A DNA stretch of 64,000 nt from Pisolithus tinctorius (taxonomy: Eukaryota > Basidiomycota > Agaricomycetes > Boletales > Pisolithaceae): positions 2,046,001-2,110,000 of the forward strand of contig JANFAH010000001.1 in the NCBI GenBank assembly GCA_024663395.1, read 5' to 3'. Positions 22,787 to 34,054 of the stretch are shown here, piece after piece (the stretch's first letter is position 1; each line of letters opens with the position of its first letter). A program made the translations under genes and the position numbers. Under the pieces are notes generated by a model. It ran no database searches and was not told where the DNA came from. It was given only the letters and a program-made list of their open reading frames with translations.

Positions 22787-24979
22787 ATGAACGCACCATC
22801 TACGTTCGTTGACGTGTACAATGTGTTTCAAGACATCTTTCGTTCTGCCTCCGCTATCGACGTAACTGTTGGCCTGGCCACCGTTTGGGTATTGCGTTTG
22901 GCAGTCCGGGCCACTCGAAAGAAATCTGGAACGAAACTAAGGGGGCCAGAGAACCCTAGTCTGCTTTTCGGAGTAGTCAAAGAGCTGTTCGAAAAGCCTG
23001 ATTGGGGGGCGGCGCTCGAGGGATGGTCCAAGGAGTACGGTGTGGCATATGAAATTCCTACTTTTTTCGGACAAAAGAGAGTCATTCTCTGGGACCCGAA
23101 AGCAGCGGCATATGTCCTCTCTAGAGATTCATGGGCATACGCTCGCCTCCCGGGTGTCAAAGCGAGCATTGCACGGAGGGTAAGTACGATTTCAGTGTTC
23201 TTTCGTAATTTCTTGACCCTGGGGCCTCCAGATGGGAAAGGGGCTGCTTTGGGCTCAAGGCGAATCACACCAAAGGTATAGAACTCTCCTTTGGTGCTAC
23301 ACCATGTACCACGCTGAATTACTGCACTTTCCAGGCAGCGAAGATCCATAGCACCTTCGTTTAATTCTAATGCCATTCGCAAGTTATGTCCTACCATCCA
23401 TAGAACCGTGGATAAGGTACGCAAATGCAGCTACGCTTTTCTAAACCAAGTTTTCAACATGTTCTTCCGACAGCTGAAGGCAGCTTGGGAAGCAAGCATT
23501 GAAGCGAATGGAGGTGGAAGTGTTGTCCTTGATGTTGAGAAATGGTACGTTATATAGAATGCCAACCATTAAGATGTCTTATACTCTGCCGCAGGATGAA
23601 CTTCACGTCGTATGTTCGTTCCCTATAGCATTCTGGAGACCTTATAATTCTTTTCAGTCTCGATTCCTTTGGGACTGCAGGCTTCTCCTACGACTTTGGC
23701 TCTCTCGATGGGAAACCAAACGCCATGATTTCAGTACTCGACGCTTTCGCAGCGCCCTCAGCCCAGAGCGTATTGGATAGGATCGTGTTCTTGCTCTCCA
23801 ACTTTTTCCCTATTGCTATGCGTGTGCCAACCAAGCAGAACAAGATGCTCGACAACCTCCGTGTTCGATTGTCAGAGATATGCGGCATATTGGTCGATAA
23901 CGCCACAACCGAAAAGGAAGACACGTCGAATGAACAACTTTCGACAATTGGCTTGCTACGTACGCTGCAGTGGTCTCGTACTTGCGTCCCCCCTACTGAC
24001 GTGTCGACCAGTGAAGGCAGAAGATGAAGATTCTGGCCGATGTGTCACTCGAGAGGAAGTCTTGGCGCAGGTGAGAGAATTGTGATTTATCCTCGCAGCA
24101 CCAGTTCACTCAAGTTGCTCTTCAACAGATGCGTGTATTATTTATCGCGTCGTATGAGACCACATCAAGTACGCATCGTAAATGTGATGTTAATTTGTCC
24201 CGTTATAACGAGATCGTCATTTGTAGGCAGTATGACATGGGCATTGGTCGAACTCGCACGGCATCCAGATATTCAAACTAAGCTCCGCGCAGAACTTTTG
24301 ACTTTCGGCGGAGAACCCTCATACGATCAGTTCAACACTGATCTCCCTTACCTCGATGCCGTAGTGCAGGAGATCCTCCGCCTTCGCCCAGCCCCCCAAG
24401 AATTGATACGCCGAGTACGTGGATACTTGGAAATTCACGTTTGGCACTTAACTTGATTTCTTTCCCCTATAGGCAGATGAAGACGATGTCATCCCCCTAT
24501 CAGAACCTGTGCGAACAAAGTCCGGTGAAGTAGTTGACAGCATAACTACCGAACGCGGGACGGAGATCGGCATATCTATTTCCGGCATGAACCGCTCCGA
24601 GGCGATCTGGGGTCCAGACGCTAAAGTGTTTCGACCCGAACGATGGTTAGAAGCAGACGGCGTAACGAACAAGGCTCAAGAGGTAAAGGGACACCGGCAC
24701 TTGCTCTCATTTGGTGATGGACCGAGGGCCTGCGTTGGGAAACTGTTTGCTATTGCTGAAATTAAGGTATGCGTTTATCTTGCGAGAGATGTGATGCTCA
24801 TCGAGGAAATTTCGACGTTACAGACAGTACTTTCAGTGGTGATTAAGAACTTCGTATTCGAGATGAGGGACGGGCCGGATACGAAAGTCGAGATAATCAG
24901 GGGGATTACGTTGAGGCCTAAGGTTGCGGGAGAAGATGGCACCAAGGTACCATTGAGGATTAGGCAATACAGAGGCTGA
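22787..24979 (+). CDS. Cytochrome P450, copy 1
   Basis: Eleven exons join in phase to a 547-aa protein: 22787-23179, 23232-23275, 23335-23416, 23474-23544, 23595-23609, 23658-23959, 24012-24070, 24129-24168, 24227-24414, 24473-24766, 24824-24979. The N-terminus has one hydrophobic helix (residues ~20-40) for membrane anchoring. The I-helix motif is Ala-Ser-Tyr-Glu-Thr-Thr-Ser, the K-helix ExxR is Glu-Ile-Leu-Arg, the PERF-like motif is Arg-Pro-Glu-Arg-Trp, and the heme loop is Phe-Gly-Asp-Gly-Pro-Arg-Ala-Cys-Val-Gly. It should be an ER monooxygenase needing a P450 reductase; the substrate cannot be read. Family naming would need a search. All conserved residues are present and no stop is seen. 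One micro-exon is only 15 nt. Confidence 0.93.
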
Positions 24980-26156
24980 AAATGTGACTTGACTCAACCC
25001 TAGTGTACGCGTTTGTTCAGTCCTGATAAGAAATAGAACTCACTGTTTGATGGCCGCCTTTCACAGGTCTGTCTCTGGCCCACAGTTAGGGGTTAAGATG
25101 AGTTAGAGATATTTTTGAGGTACAACGACACCTCACAATAGTGCTGTTTCTATGGATCCTCTTGGGTTCGCAGAACCAGAGGTTTGAGAAAATTGCCAGC
25201 CATTCCTTTTACCTAAATGGATCAGTAATGTCAACCATGCTTCGGCAAGGGAGTTCCTCGACCGCGAAAGCCGAGATCGGTGCAAGAGTGATTTAGACAC
25301 GTTCCACGTTGCTATTCGCTTACATTCATAGAGACGCACCGAGGGGATAAGGACCATGGCCATGACTATGCTGACAGATGATGATGAGTGAGTTCGGATT
25401 TCACACCGAAGTACAGCAATTCACTCGACGGCAATCCAATGTGATGTGGTCGCAAGGTCGGTCCTTCATTCCGTCAAACGCTCGTTAGCCCGGCATCAGT
25501 AATCATTGCCAATACGACGGCTTCTCGACCGTCCATCTGCATCGGTGCGGTTCAGATTTGCTGTTTAAAGATTGGTTACCTAAGAAGTAGAAGAAATCAA
25601 CTCTGTGATGAGAATACTCCGGAAAGGTTCGCCACTCTCGCATTTGGACGATGGAGATGCGCTGAAGGGTCTTCTTAGAAAGAAGTTGCTGGTGGGTTTA
25701 CCGGAAGAAGGGAGTGTTTGAAATGACCGCGCACGTTCTAAGATAGTTTGGAGTCTGGAATATGAAAATGTGCTTCGATTGTCAACACTCACCAGCCCCT
25801 GGTAGGAAATTTTTCGTCACCCGGTGAGCTCCTCATTACCATAAACAGCGTTTGTTGGAGCCACCATAACCTAGCCAGAGTTTGGGACCACAAACGTCCT
25901 GGAAAGCGGAGGTAACGACGTTGGTGATCACCCGGTCTTGATGGAATGTTGTAGAAGTCGCCTCTCGAAGAAACGGATATCATCGTAGTCTAGAGGAACG
26001 CCTCGACAGACAGTCACCTTGTTTACAAGGTCACTCCACCCCGAAAATGAGACGCTTTTTTCGACATCCGCGCGTTTCCCCCCAATTCCACTCCGCACGG
26101 CAAATGCCCTGCTGCAGTGCGTGAATCACGTGAGGTCTACATCTCAGGATGAACGA
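24980..26156. repeat. Duplicated 3' flank of P450 copy 1
   Basis: No gene is supported. About 25130-25640 is similar to 43330-43830 downstream of P450 copy 3, marked by gacacgttcca and agctctgtgatgcgaat-like words. About 25650-25790 is similar to 472-660. The segment shows that the tandem duplication unit reached well past the P450 3' ends. At 26009-26026 there is a small perfect hairpin (accttg-ttta-caaggt). Confidence 0.5.
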
Positions 26157-29100
26157 CTAGGCTCCAATCGTCTGTAGTCACGTGTACTCGACCAATCTGT
26201 ATCCGCTATTACTTTCCAAATGTCTGTATACCGCTGCTGAGCTCTTTGTCGATTCCCACCATTGCCTCGTGTCCTCATCCATTTTCTGCAAGCGTTCGTC
26301 CTCCTTCCGTAAGTGTTCACTGGGGTGTTGCGTGAACAGTCGCTTGTCGAAGTCTCTTAAAAGGCGGATTGTGTCCCGGCCTCGGCTACATGACAATGCC
26401 ACATATGCGTTAAATGGTGTCAGCTGCCCAGTAGGTGGTGTGCTGATGTCGACCATGCAGTGTTCTAGAGTCTGCGCTTGTGCGTGATAATCCGTAAAAG
26501 CATAGGCAGGTGTTATCAGCAACTGCAATCGGGATATTGTTGATCGGTTGCCAATTCCTGTTGTGACGGTGAACGTTCTACAGATAGGCGTCACCGGCAG
26601 TACCCCCGCACGCAATCCTGGTAGAGTCTTGGCCTTGGTACGCTTCATCTCCACGAGCACATACAAAGGTGGGTATTGCAGTTGAATCCTATTGTTCACA
26701 GCGCTATTGGCACACTCCCTTGGGTCAAGCACGATATCAACCACGCGGCCTCGCGCGCCATTTGCCATGTCGATATCGGTTGCGACGTTGAATGTGACCA
26801 TCACATCCATGCCAATGGCAATGTCCACCTCGTCTGACAGTCCTCCACGCTCAAGTCAATTGCGTCCTCGTCCACTTTTTGGTTTGGCAGTGACAGCGAA
26901 TTTCTCTGGCAAGGTGAGTGCCCAACCTCCTATGGTGTCCAGAGCAGGACAGTTGACGAGTGATATACCTTCCATGTTCGCTCGTTCCTTCGCCATCATC
27001 GAATTCCACTCCATCCACACAGCATGACGCGGTGTCACTAACACTGCATCTTTCCAAGGCAATGAACTGAAGTCAGTCGGTGGACATGCTGCACTTTCCA
27101 ACACAAGGCCCCGAAGCATGTTTATATCGTGTTCGGTGCAGCTGCCGTGGCATACGTGATGCAGCAGATCACACCACTCGGCATCGGTGACTCTAACCTG
27201 AGTCTTCAGGCGCACGACAACGTTGAACTGTTCGTAAATACGTCGACCCACAAGTTCCTCATGCATATCCTTTTCCACTTGACACGGCCAAAATAATGGC
27301 GCAGACGCTTTGGTGGCCACCGGCGGGAATTGATGAAAGTCTCCTACCAGAATAACGTTCACCCCCCCGAACGGATGGTCTGTTGACATGGCATCTGTGC
27401 CCGTTCGCGCGCGACATATGATGTTGGACACCTTGGCCAACAAAGCTCGAGAGACCATCGACATTTCGTCAATGATAAGATAGCTTTTGTCTTGCCAGTA
27501 TTCCTCTAGTCTTTTCATTGTTTGAGCTGATTGTTTACCGCCATTCAGTGGTATCATGCCTGTCACCCTGACGTCAGCCTCGGCATCCATCGCTGTGAGT
27601 AACCGTACATATGTTGTGCAATGTCTTCCCATCGATCACTGAGGCAGCGATGCCAGTGTACACCGCTTTCACAAGCATCCCTTGTATACCCCGACGAGCA
27701 AAATTCTCTGTGATGGTTTGAATTGTCCTCGATTTCCCAACACCGCCTTCCCTGGGTATGATCATACGCAATTGATCCGGACACCTTCCTGTGACAAACT
27801 GCTGTAAGTGCCAATCGATAATGTCATACGCTCGCCGTTGATCATCTAACAAATCCTCGACGTTGTTAGGCTCGAGTGACGGCTCCATGGTGGCGAGTTG
27901 CGCAAGCATATAGGCGCTTCCTACTTGGGGGGCTGTCACGCCGTCGTTATCCACCATGTTGCCATGATCCATATCCTGCTCAGCCTGCTCCAACATCTCC
28001 ATCATGCTACCAGGTACACAGTCCAACATGGCTCGCATTGCGACCATCCAATGTTCCAGTTGAGGTACGTCCTCTCCCATAGCCACTCGACAGGAATAAT
28101 TCATTGATCGCTGCATTGTGCCACTTGCAGTGAACACCCCATACTGCAGCGCTATGGCGATAGCCTGCTTAGTGTGCGCCTGCTCTCGTGCAGAAAGTTG
28201 ATCGCGTTTGAAAGTGGCAAGATCAGTCTCTGAGAGACTTGCTGTCCAGTCCTCGGTTTCCGATCTGTCCTCAAAGGAATCATTGACAATGTCTGCGAGT
28301 TGATGATCTCCTACTGGCGAGTGGTGTTGTTGTGTTTCGCCTGGTATTGATGCTGTTTTGCTGGCCGTTTTCGAGTCATAATAGTATTGCAGGCTGGCCA
28401 ACACGCGCGTCTCCCATGGTGTATTGGAGGCCTCCAAACGTTCGAAGGCCTCACTCCATCCCTCGTCGCTGCTCTTCAGACCGGCTCCTATTCGCCATGG
28501 CTTTAACAAGGCCAACATACACGCGCAGTAGAAATCGTAAGTGCTGCTGTCATCGTGGTGGGGCAGCCATGGCCCAACTATTTGGGGCAGGGTATTATGT
28601 CCTTTGGCTCGGCAAACACGGCAGTGTGACTGTGCCTTGGGGTGATCATCATGGTAAGGTGAGCGCTTGTGTGCAGGCTGTCCCTTGGTAGGAGATGTTC
28701 GCTGATTGCAGTTCACATCTGTTGCAGTGTATTGTTCCTCCCATGTATCACACACAAATGCAAGAAGCGATAGATCGTCCAATTCTGCGCCATGTTGGAG
28801 ATAGTCCTGCATTTGGGTGCATGTGTATAGCTCCCCTTGCCGACTGCACAGTAACGTGACGACATCGTTGTTGTCGTCACTGTTTGTGCGGACGTTGTCG
28901 TGACCTGTTGAGGGGTATGAGTACCTGCTTACACACGTGTGTCAGTATGCATTCCATCATGCCACGCTGGTGACAGTTTTGCTGACCTATCTGTGGACGC
29001 CATCAAGAACTCAGGATACAACTCTTTTATTGTGCTGAATAATGGCCCTGTGTACAAAGCCGCATAATTGTGCGATGTAAAGGTGTCACCGTAACCCATG

Positions 29101-32100
29101 AGGTATGACACGACCTGTGGTCCTGACAATTCGGCTTCACGGTTGATCACGTTGATACAGTGGTATATCAACAGGCGGTTGCGTTCACGCACGTCATCGT
29201 ACTTTGGGTTATTTATATGATAGGGCAGTGCTGACGCCATTAATGCAGAAAGGTTGTGACTTTTCTTCTGTTTTTTGGTGGCATATGCTGTGATATAGAA
29301 CGCGACGTCTTTGGTGTCCGCACCATTGGTGTTGATTTTGAGGTCGTTGTTGCACCGCATTGTCGTCAGCAAGGCCGGGCAGTATGCATTTATATACCCA
29401 TGCGACCGCCGTGGACCCCAGTTCCCTCGTTCGTCGACATAGTCGTCACCACTCAGTGGCCAAGGTGCTCTTCGTTTGCAAACCAGTCCATCGCGTGTGA
29501 CACGAAGACACGTCGCTCTGGAGCATGTATGAAGTTGCTGGGACCTAACCAATTGTCGCTCAATCTCATAGGAGCCCTGTCGCCACCCTGCGGTACGTGG
29601 ATCATGCGGTCGTGAATATGCAAGCTGAGGTGCTCGGGGCATTGTTTTCAGATTGTCTTCCGTCAGGTTGTCGAGATGCATGCAGATATTCGCACGAATA
29701 TAGTTACGGATGGTATCCCGGAAAGACTCTTGTTGCAACAACGCCTGCATTTCATTAGCATTCGGAGTGTTCGCGAGCCACAAGAGCATATGGACGTGAA
29801 GTGTTCCCCTCCCCTGTGCCTCCACCACCCCAAAATAACCTGCCACCCGTCCGAGCACGCCCACCTGGCTGTGGACCTTATTGCCCATGTTCCGGATTCC
29901 GAAGAGGGTCTCTAAAATGGTGTGTATGATAAAATGAAAGTATCGAGCTGCCGCATAAGGATTTGCGGCGATGTTTTCTGCACATCGGTTGCTATCAGGG
30001 CCGAGGTGGGCGTTGAAATCGTTCAAATCTATGTTTTCACCTGCAAAAACCTGTGCGATAGGGTCATGGATGTCGACAGGATTTATAGTCAACCAAAGCG
30101 AGGGCCCTCCGAGCATTAGACAGGTACCCCAGATCATGCTGCGATAGCTGGCCCGTGTGTTATCTGAGCCGATCACACGTCCATTTGCCGCCGTGACATG
30201 ACGATGCAGAGCCCGCACTCGAGCGTTACTGATCGGCTCGTGCCGTGCCTCCTCCGCTGCTGCCTGCTTTAGATCAGCCACTCTGATAGACGACAAGGCA
30301 AGCATATCGCGTTCAAAGTCCTTCTGCCTCATTTGAAGACGCGCGGATCGCATGGTCTCTCGCTTTTGCATAAGAGCGAAGACCATGAATGGAAATGAAT
30401 GGTGTGTGGCGAATCGACGGTCATGATACTGCATTGCCCATTTACAATGTTCTCTCAGACTAAGATTCACTGGACGTTCGGCCTCGATAGCTCCCCTGCC
30501 GTAGGGAAACAGCACCAGGAATGCTGCGCCGAGAGGATTGTGCATCGTGTGGGACTGCGTTGATGGGGGGAAGTCATTAATTGGGGTATTGCCGTGGCGC
30601 ACGACATATCCTCCTTCCTGGGTGTTATCGTTGAAATTGGCAAGTGCCTGGGCCATCAACATCAACTCAGATGTGGGCACCCTGGTCAGCTCGACATCCG
30701 CCACTCCGAGGACATGTAACGGGGTAACATCTCCATTATCTGTCTCATACAGATGACATCGCTGTTTGGTTCGCATGTTTCCCTGACATACCTTCGCTCG
30801 CAGGAGCACCATCGGCGTCACCATCCTCTGTACTTTGTTCGCTGTCCTCACCCGCCATTGGTACGTCATTCTCTGTGTCTATTTCAGCTGTAGAACATAT
30901 GTCATGCCCGTTTCCGATGAGGTCATTAAATGCCGATGTCTTACCATCGTCCACCATGTAGTCAGTCATCGTGTACCCCTCTCTCTCCCTAACTGCCGCC
31001 TCCTCGCTATCTTGATATCGGATCATCGCCTCAATTTCTGAAGGTATGCCATCCTCTGGCAGAGTCATGACACGGTCGTGGGATACGGTGACGTCGCTAT
31101 AGTTCTCATTGTTTGCTTGCAGCCATTTCAGCGCCTCAAATACTACATCCCGTCGGACTCGAAACGTGCAAGATAGCCAATCTGTAGGCAAGTGCTTTGT
31201 CCCCACCAATGTGATTGCCAAGACACTGCTCAACGTCTGGACGGTCTGTGGCATCAATCTCCCTTCGATCATATCCACAACAGCGGTGATGTTAACTTCA
31301 TACAGTGTCACATTCCCTGCCATGGCGCGTTGCAAATGGCGCGGGTTTTGAGAGCGATGGGCGTCTCTTGGATATAACTTGAATACATAGCACCGTGGAT
31401 AGTGATGCATGACTAACAGGGTCTCGACAAAGTTGAGCTTGCGCAGCACCAATGGTACCTTGCCAATCCACAGGTTGTTATTCAGTGCGTATTTGGGCAT
31501 CCGATCTGCACACATGGCTCGCTGACATTCATGGCATACCCAGCCTTTGCCGTCTGCCGCTATACGTGACCTGTCTACGAGAAGACCGTCCCACAACTTG
31601 CACATCGGATGTGCATCAGCTGGGGTCAGATGACGTCGAAGGTTGGGGAGGTCTTTCATGACCACCAATTCGCCTGCTAACGCTGTCAGATCTGCTTGTT
31701 TTCATCTCGACCCCTGACTTACCTTCTTTACACAGTTGCTCGCGCACACAGATAACACACACCGCGTTTGCAAGCGCCTCGTTATTGGTAGCATCGATGA
31801 AGGCTGCGATGCTGTGTTGCTGTTGTTCAGCTGTTGGCAACTGCATATATTGCGTGCACGTATCGTGATGTGAGTCGTGCACTTCGCCATCAGATTCCCT
31901 CGCTCCAACATCTTCAGTCTTTCGGTGCTGTTTGGCTCACCATCACTCCTGTCGGTTCTCCTTCGCTTTATGCTTGCGCTCAACTGCGGCTCCTTCCTTC
32001 GCGGTAGCTGCGGTTTGGATCACCTCATGCATATTCGGCAGTAACAGATCAATCGCAGGACGCAGTTGTGCCCATGTTTGCAAACGCTTCGGCAGCGTGC

Positions 32101-32400
32101 CTGCTGGAAGGCAGTCATAAAGTTCCTGTCATGTCAGGCGTCCCCAGAGGTCGCTCATCTTCCCTGTGACTCTGGTAATACCTTGCGTACTTGGTAATAT
32201 CCTTCGACGAACTCCTCTTTATTGCACGTCCATCACGTGGTCCCCTATTCCCTGGGCTTTAAATGCGAGCCGCCCTGTTAAGGGGGGGGGGATTCTAGTC
32301 TTTGCACAGAGCCTCCATCAGGTCACATTCTCGCATTGGTCTTCAAGCTACCTGCACTACCCTACATCCGCCGTCCTTCTAAAAATCATCCGTGCACTGG
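26157..32400 (-). mobile_element. Helitron (rolling-circle transposon), ends uncertain
   Basis: The body is defined by the RepHel gene on the minus strand. A candidate 3' terminus is the CTAG at 26157-26160, which on the minus strand is followed by T as Helitron insertion between A and T requires. It lies only ~18 nt past the stop codon and I see no good hairpin before it, so the call is weak. The 5' end (TC on the minus strand) was not found; 32400 is only a placeholder past the gene start. The element sits between P450 copies 1 and 2. Confidence 0.45.
26178..31882 (-). pseudogene. Helitron Rep-helicase (RepHel), single nonsense codon
   Basis: Five exons (31882-31723, 31676-30792, 30739-28933, 28879-27609, 27559-26178) join in phase to 1835 codons. 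The N-terminal part is the conserved region that precedes Rep in fungal Helitrons. The Helitron-like Rep domain follows, with an HUH-type His-Val-His (near 29795) and the two catalytic tyrosines in Tyr-Ile-Thr-Ala-Tyr-Ala-Thr-Lys (near 29280). The Pif1-like helicase has Walker A Gly-Gly-Val-Gly-Lys-Ser (near 27740), Walker B Leu-Ile-Ile-Asp-Glu-Met (near 27475) and the late helicase motifs to the stop. A TGA at 26858-26856 lies in Gly-Arg-Gly-Arg-Asn-*-Leu-Glu-Arg, where relatives, as I recall them, have Arg. The start codon is tentative; the frame may begin further upstream. Apart from that stop it looks recent and complete. Confidence 0.85.
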
Positions 32401-32464
32401 TAGGTTGCAGCGTCACTCGTCATTCACGTGTTGTGAACGCTGATGTGATCTCGTGCAGGTTATC

Positions 32465-32912
32465 ATGAGTTCGCTCGCAGAAGAGGAGGTGATTTCTACA
32501 TGATACGAAGTTTGGGGCTTCCTGTTCGGCCCGACATCAGGCCCCCACCGTTTGAATGTTCGGGTGTCCAACAACGATAACATCTGGATCTCGGGTTCCC
32601 AGTTCCTGTTCGCTGTGGATGTTGAGGTCGAGACGACCCACGTGGAAGTCCGTGGGAGACTGTATGTCGTCTTTTTCGATTTGGCCTGCCATCAGACAGA
32701 GCGTCAAAACGCGTCGTATGTCTTTGTGAGAGTGCGGCCTGCACATTTGACGCCGTTGAACATTCGCGCAGAGGATGACCTGCAGGACATCCTGCGTGTC
32801 TTATTGGTGTAAGTATTTCCTGCCTGTGCACTCTCCGACCACCCTCATGTGCCTTTTCAGGTTGGCTAATCGCTTCCCGGCCGTTAGGGGTTCAGTGGAA
32901 TCGGGAGTGTAG
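32465..32912 (+). pseudogene. Small unknown protein gene with one in-frame TGA
   Basis: Two exons (32465-32808 and 32861-32912; 52 nt intron with a gtaagt donor) give 132 codons. Codon 13 is TGA (32501-32503) and the frame is open before and after it. The protein is beta-rich (alternating Val/hydrophobic stretches such as Val-Asp-Val-Glu-Val) and ends in a Leu-rich helix. I do not recognise it. Read-through aside, translation could start only further in. It lies head-to-head with the Helitron gene and upstream of an intact F-box-like gene in the same direction, so it may be Helitron cargo or a host gene. Confidence 0.45.
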
Positions 32913-33090
32913 TCCTCTCCATGACTTACTATACAGTATTCTCAACCTTGCCAATAGAGAAATTGTCTCGCTCCGCCCTTACTATCTTTAGCACGATCGA
33001 CCTCATCTGCCCCTCACGCGCCTCAACAGACGCGGTAGGGGGACTCCTTTTACCCCTAGCGGGCTGGAGTATTTATTAAGTGACGGCATC

Positions 33091-34054
33091 ATGTCCTCTC
33101 ACCTATCTACCATGTATAGGCTCCCGCTCGAGATCAAACAACATATCCTTGGCTATTGTAACATTCAGGACATCGCCATCTTGGCACAGGCCTCTGCTGT
33201 GCTGAATGGGTTAGCTCGGGATTTTGTCCAGCACCGTCTGCGTCTCTTGACCAAGCCATTTTTCGAGAACACTGAGACCCTCCTCGGCATCTTGCGGACA
33301 TGTGATGCAGTCATGTCTGGTTCCTGTGCTCTGCACGTACTCTTGCCTGCAAACGAGACTTGTTGGATTCCATCAGACCTCGATATATATGTCTCTTGCC
33401 GTCACATGGCTTGCCTCTCTGTGTCTCTGCAACGTGAAGGTCGGTGCATCTGCGATTGAATTGTAACTATGCAGCGCTCACCTCGTTGACACAGGCTATG
33501 TCGTTGTGTGCCAACGAACAGTCGATGCAGGCCCATATGGGTTGTCTTCCATTCATTTGGTGGTGTCGTTTGCCAACGACCGCCAGTCAATCGATGTCAT
33601 CGTGTCCTCCACTGTGGCTGCCGTGTCTCCCATATTCGAATTTCACAGCACCACCATGATGAATTTCATCAGTGCCGACCACATCTTCTGTGCATATCCA
33701 GCGCTGACCCTCCATCTCATGTCGTTGGTTAATGCAGGACCTATATACTTTGAGCCATTCGGGTTCAGGACAATGTGCGCCCTCGAGAAATATGGTGCGT
33801 GTGGCTTTGTCTTGGAGGCATGCCAGGATGTCCATGGCGTATCTCGTTTGTGTCGATTGATGCCTCGGTCGATTGCTGACCATCATTGCCTGTGGGTTAA
33901 TATGAACATGCTGGGGTCTGTGTCAATGTCCCCCGCTAAGGTTTTCGACTGCTTGGGGTTCATTAACTTGATCTGGCTTTTGGGTGGGTATCTGTGTGGG
34001 GATGTGTATCCCTTTATCCGTAGCCAATGTTTCCTGATCGAGGACGATTCATGA
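33091..34054 (+). CDS. F-box-like protein with nucleotidyltransferase-like segment
   Basis: Two exons (33091-33439 and 33495-34054, GT-AG intron of 55 nt) give 302 aa. Residues ~8-45 resemble an F-box (Leu-Pro-Leu-Glu-Ile-Lys, then a Leu/Ala-rich helix). Near residue 75-100 the pattern Ser-Gly-Ser-Cys-Ala-Leu followed by Ser-Asp-Leu-Asp-Ile-Tyr recalls the G-S...D-x-D core of nucleotidyltransferase folds. The rest is hydrophobic and Cys-rich without recognised motifs. Proteins of this layout are common in agaricomycetes and of unknown function. It could be an E3 ligase substrate adaptor. A second possible start is the ATG at 33112. No disruption is seen. Confidence 0.6.

Noticed and set aside
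22828..23424. 198-aa open frame antisense to P450 copy 1, and the similar 149-aa frame at 41054-41503
   Set aside because: Both mirror the first P450 exon, whose sense frame has clear family motifs.
26009..26026. Hairpin accttg-ttta-caaggt as the Helitron 3' hairpin
   Set aside because: The nearest CTAG toward the end is over 20 nt away and is followed by A, not T, so it does not fit the usual Helitron terminus.
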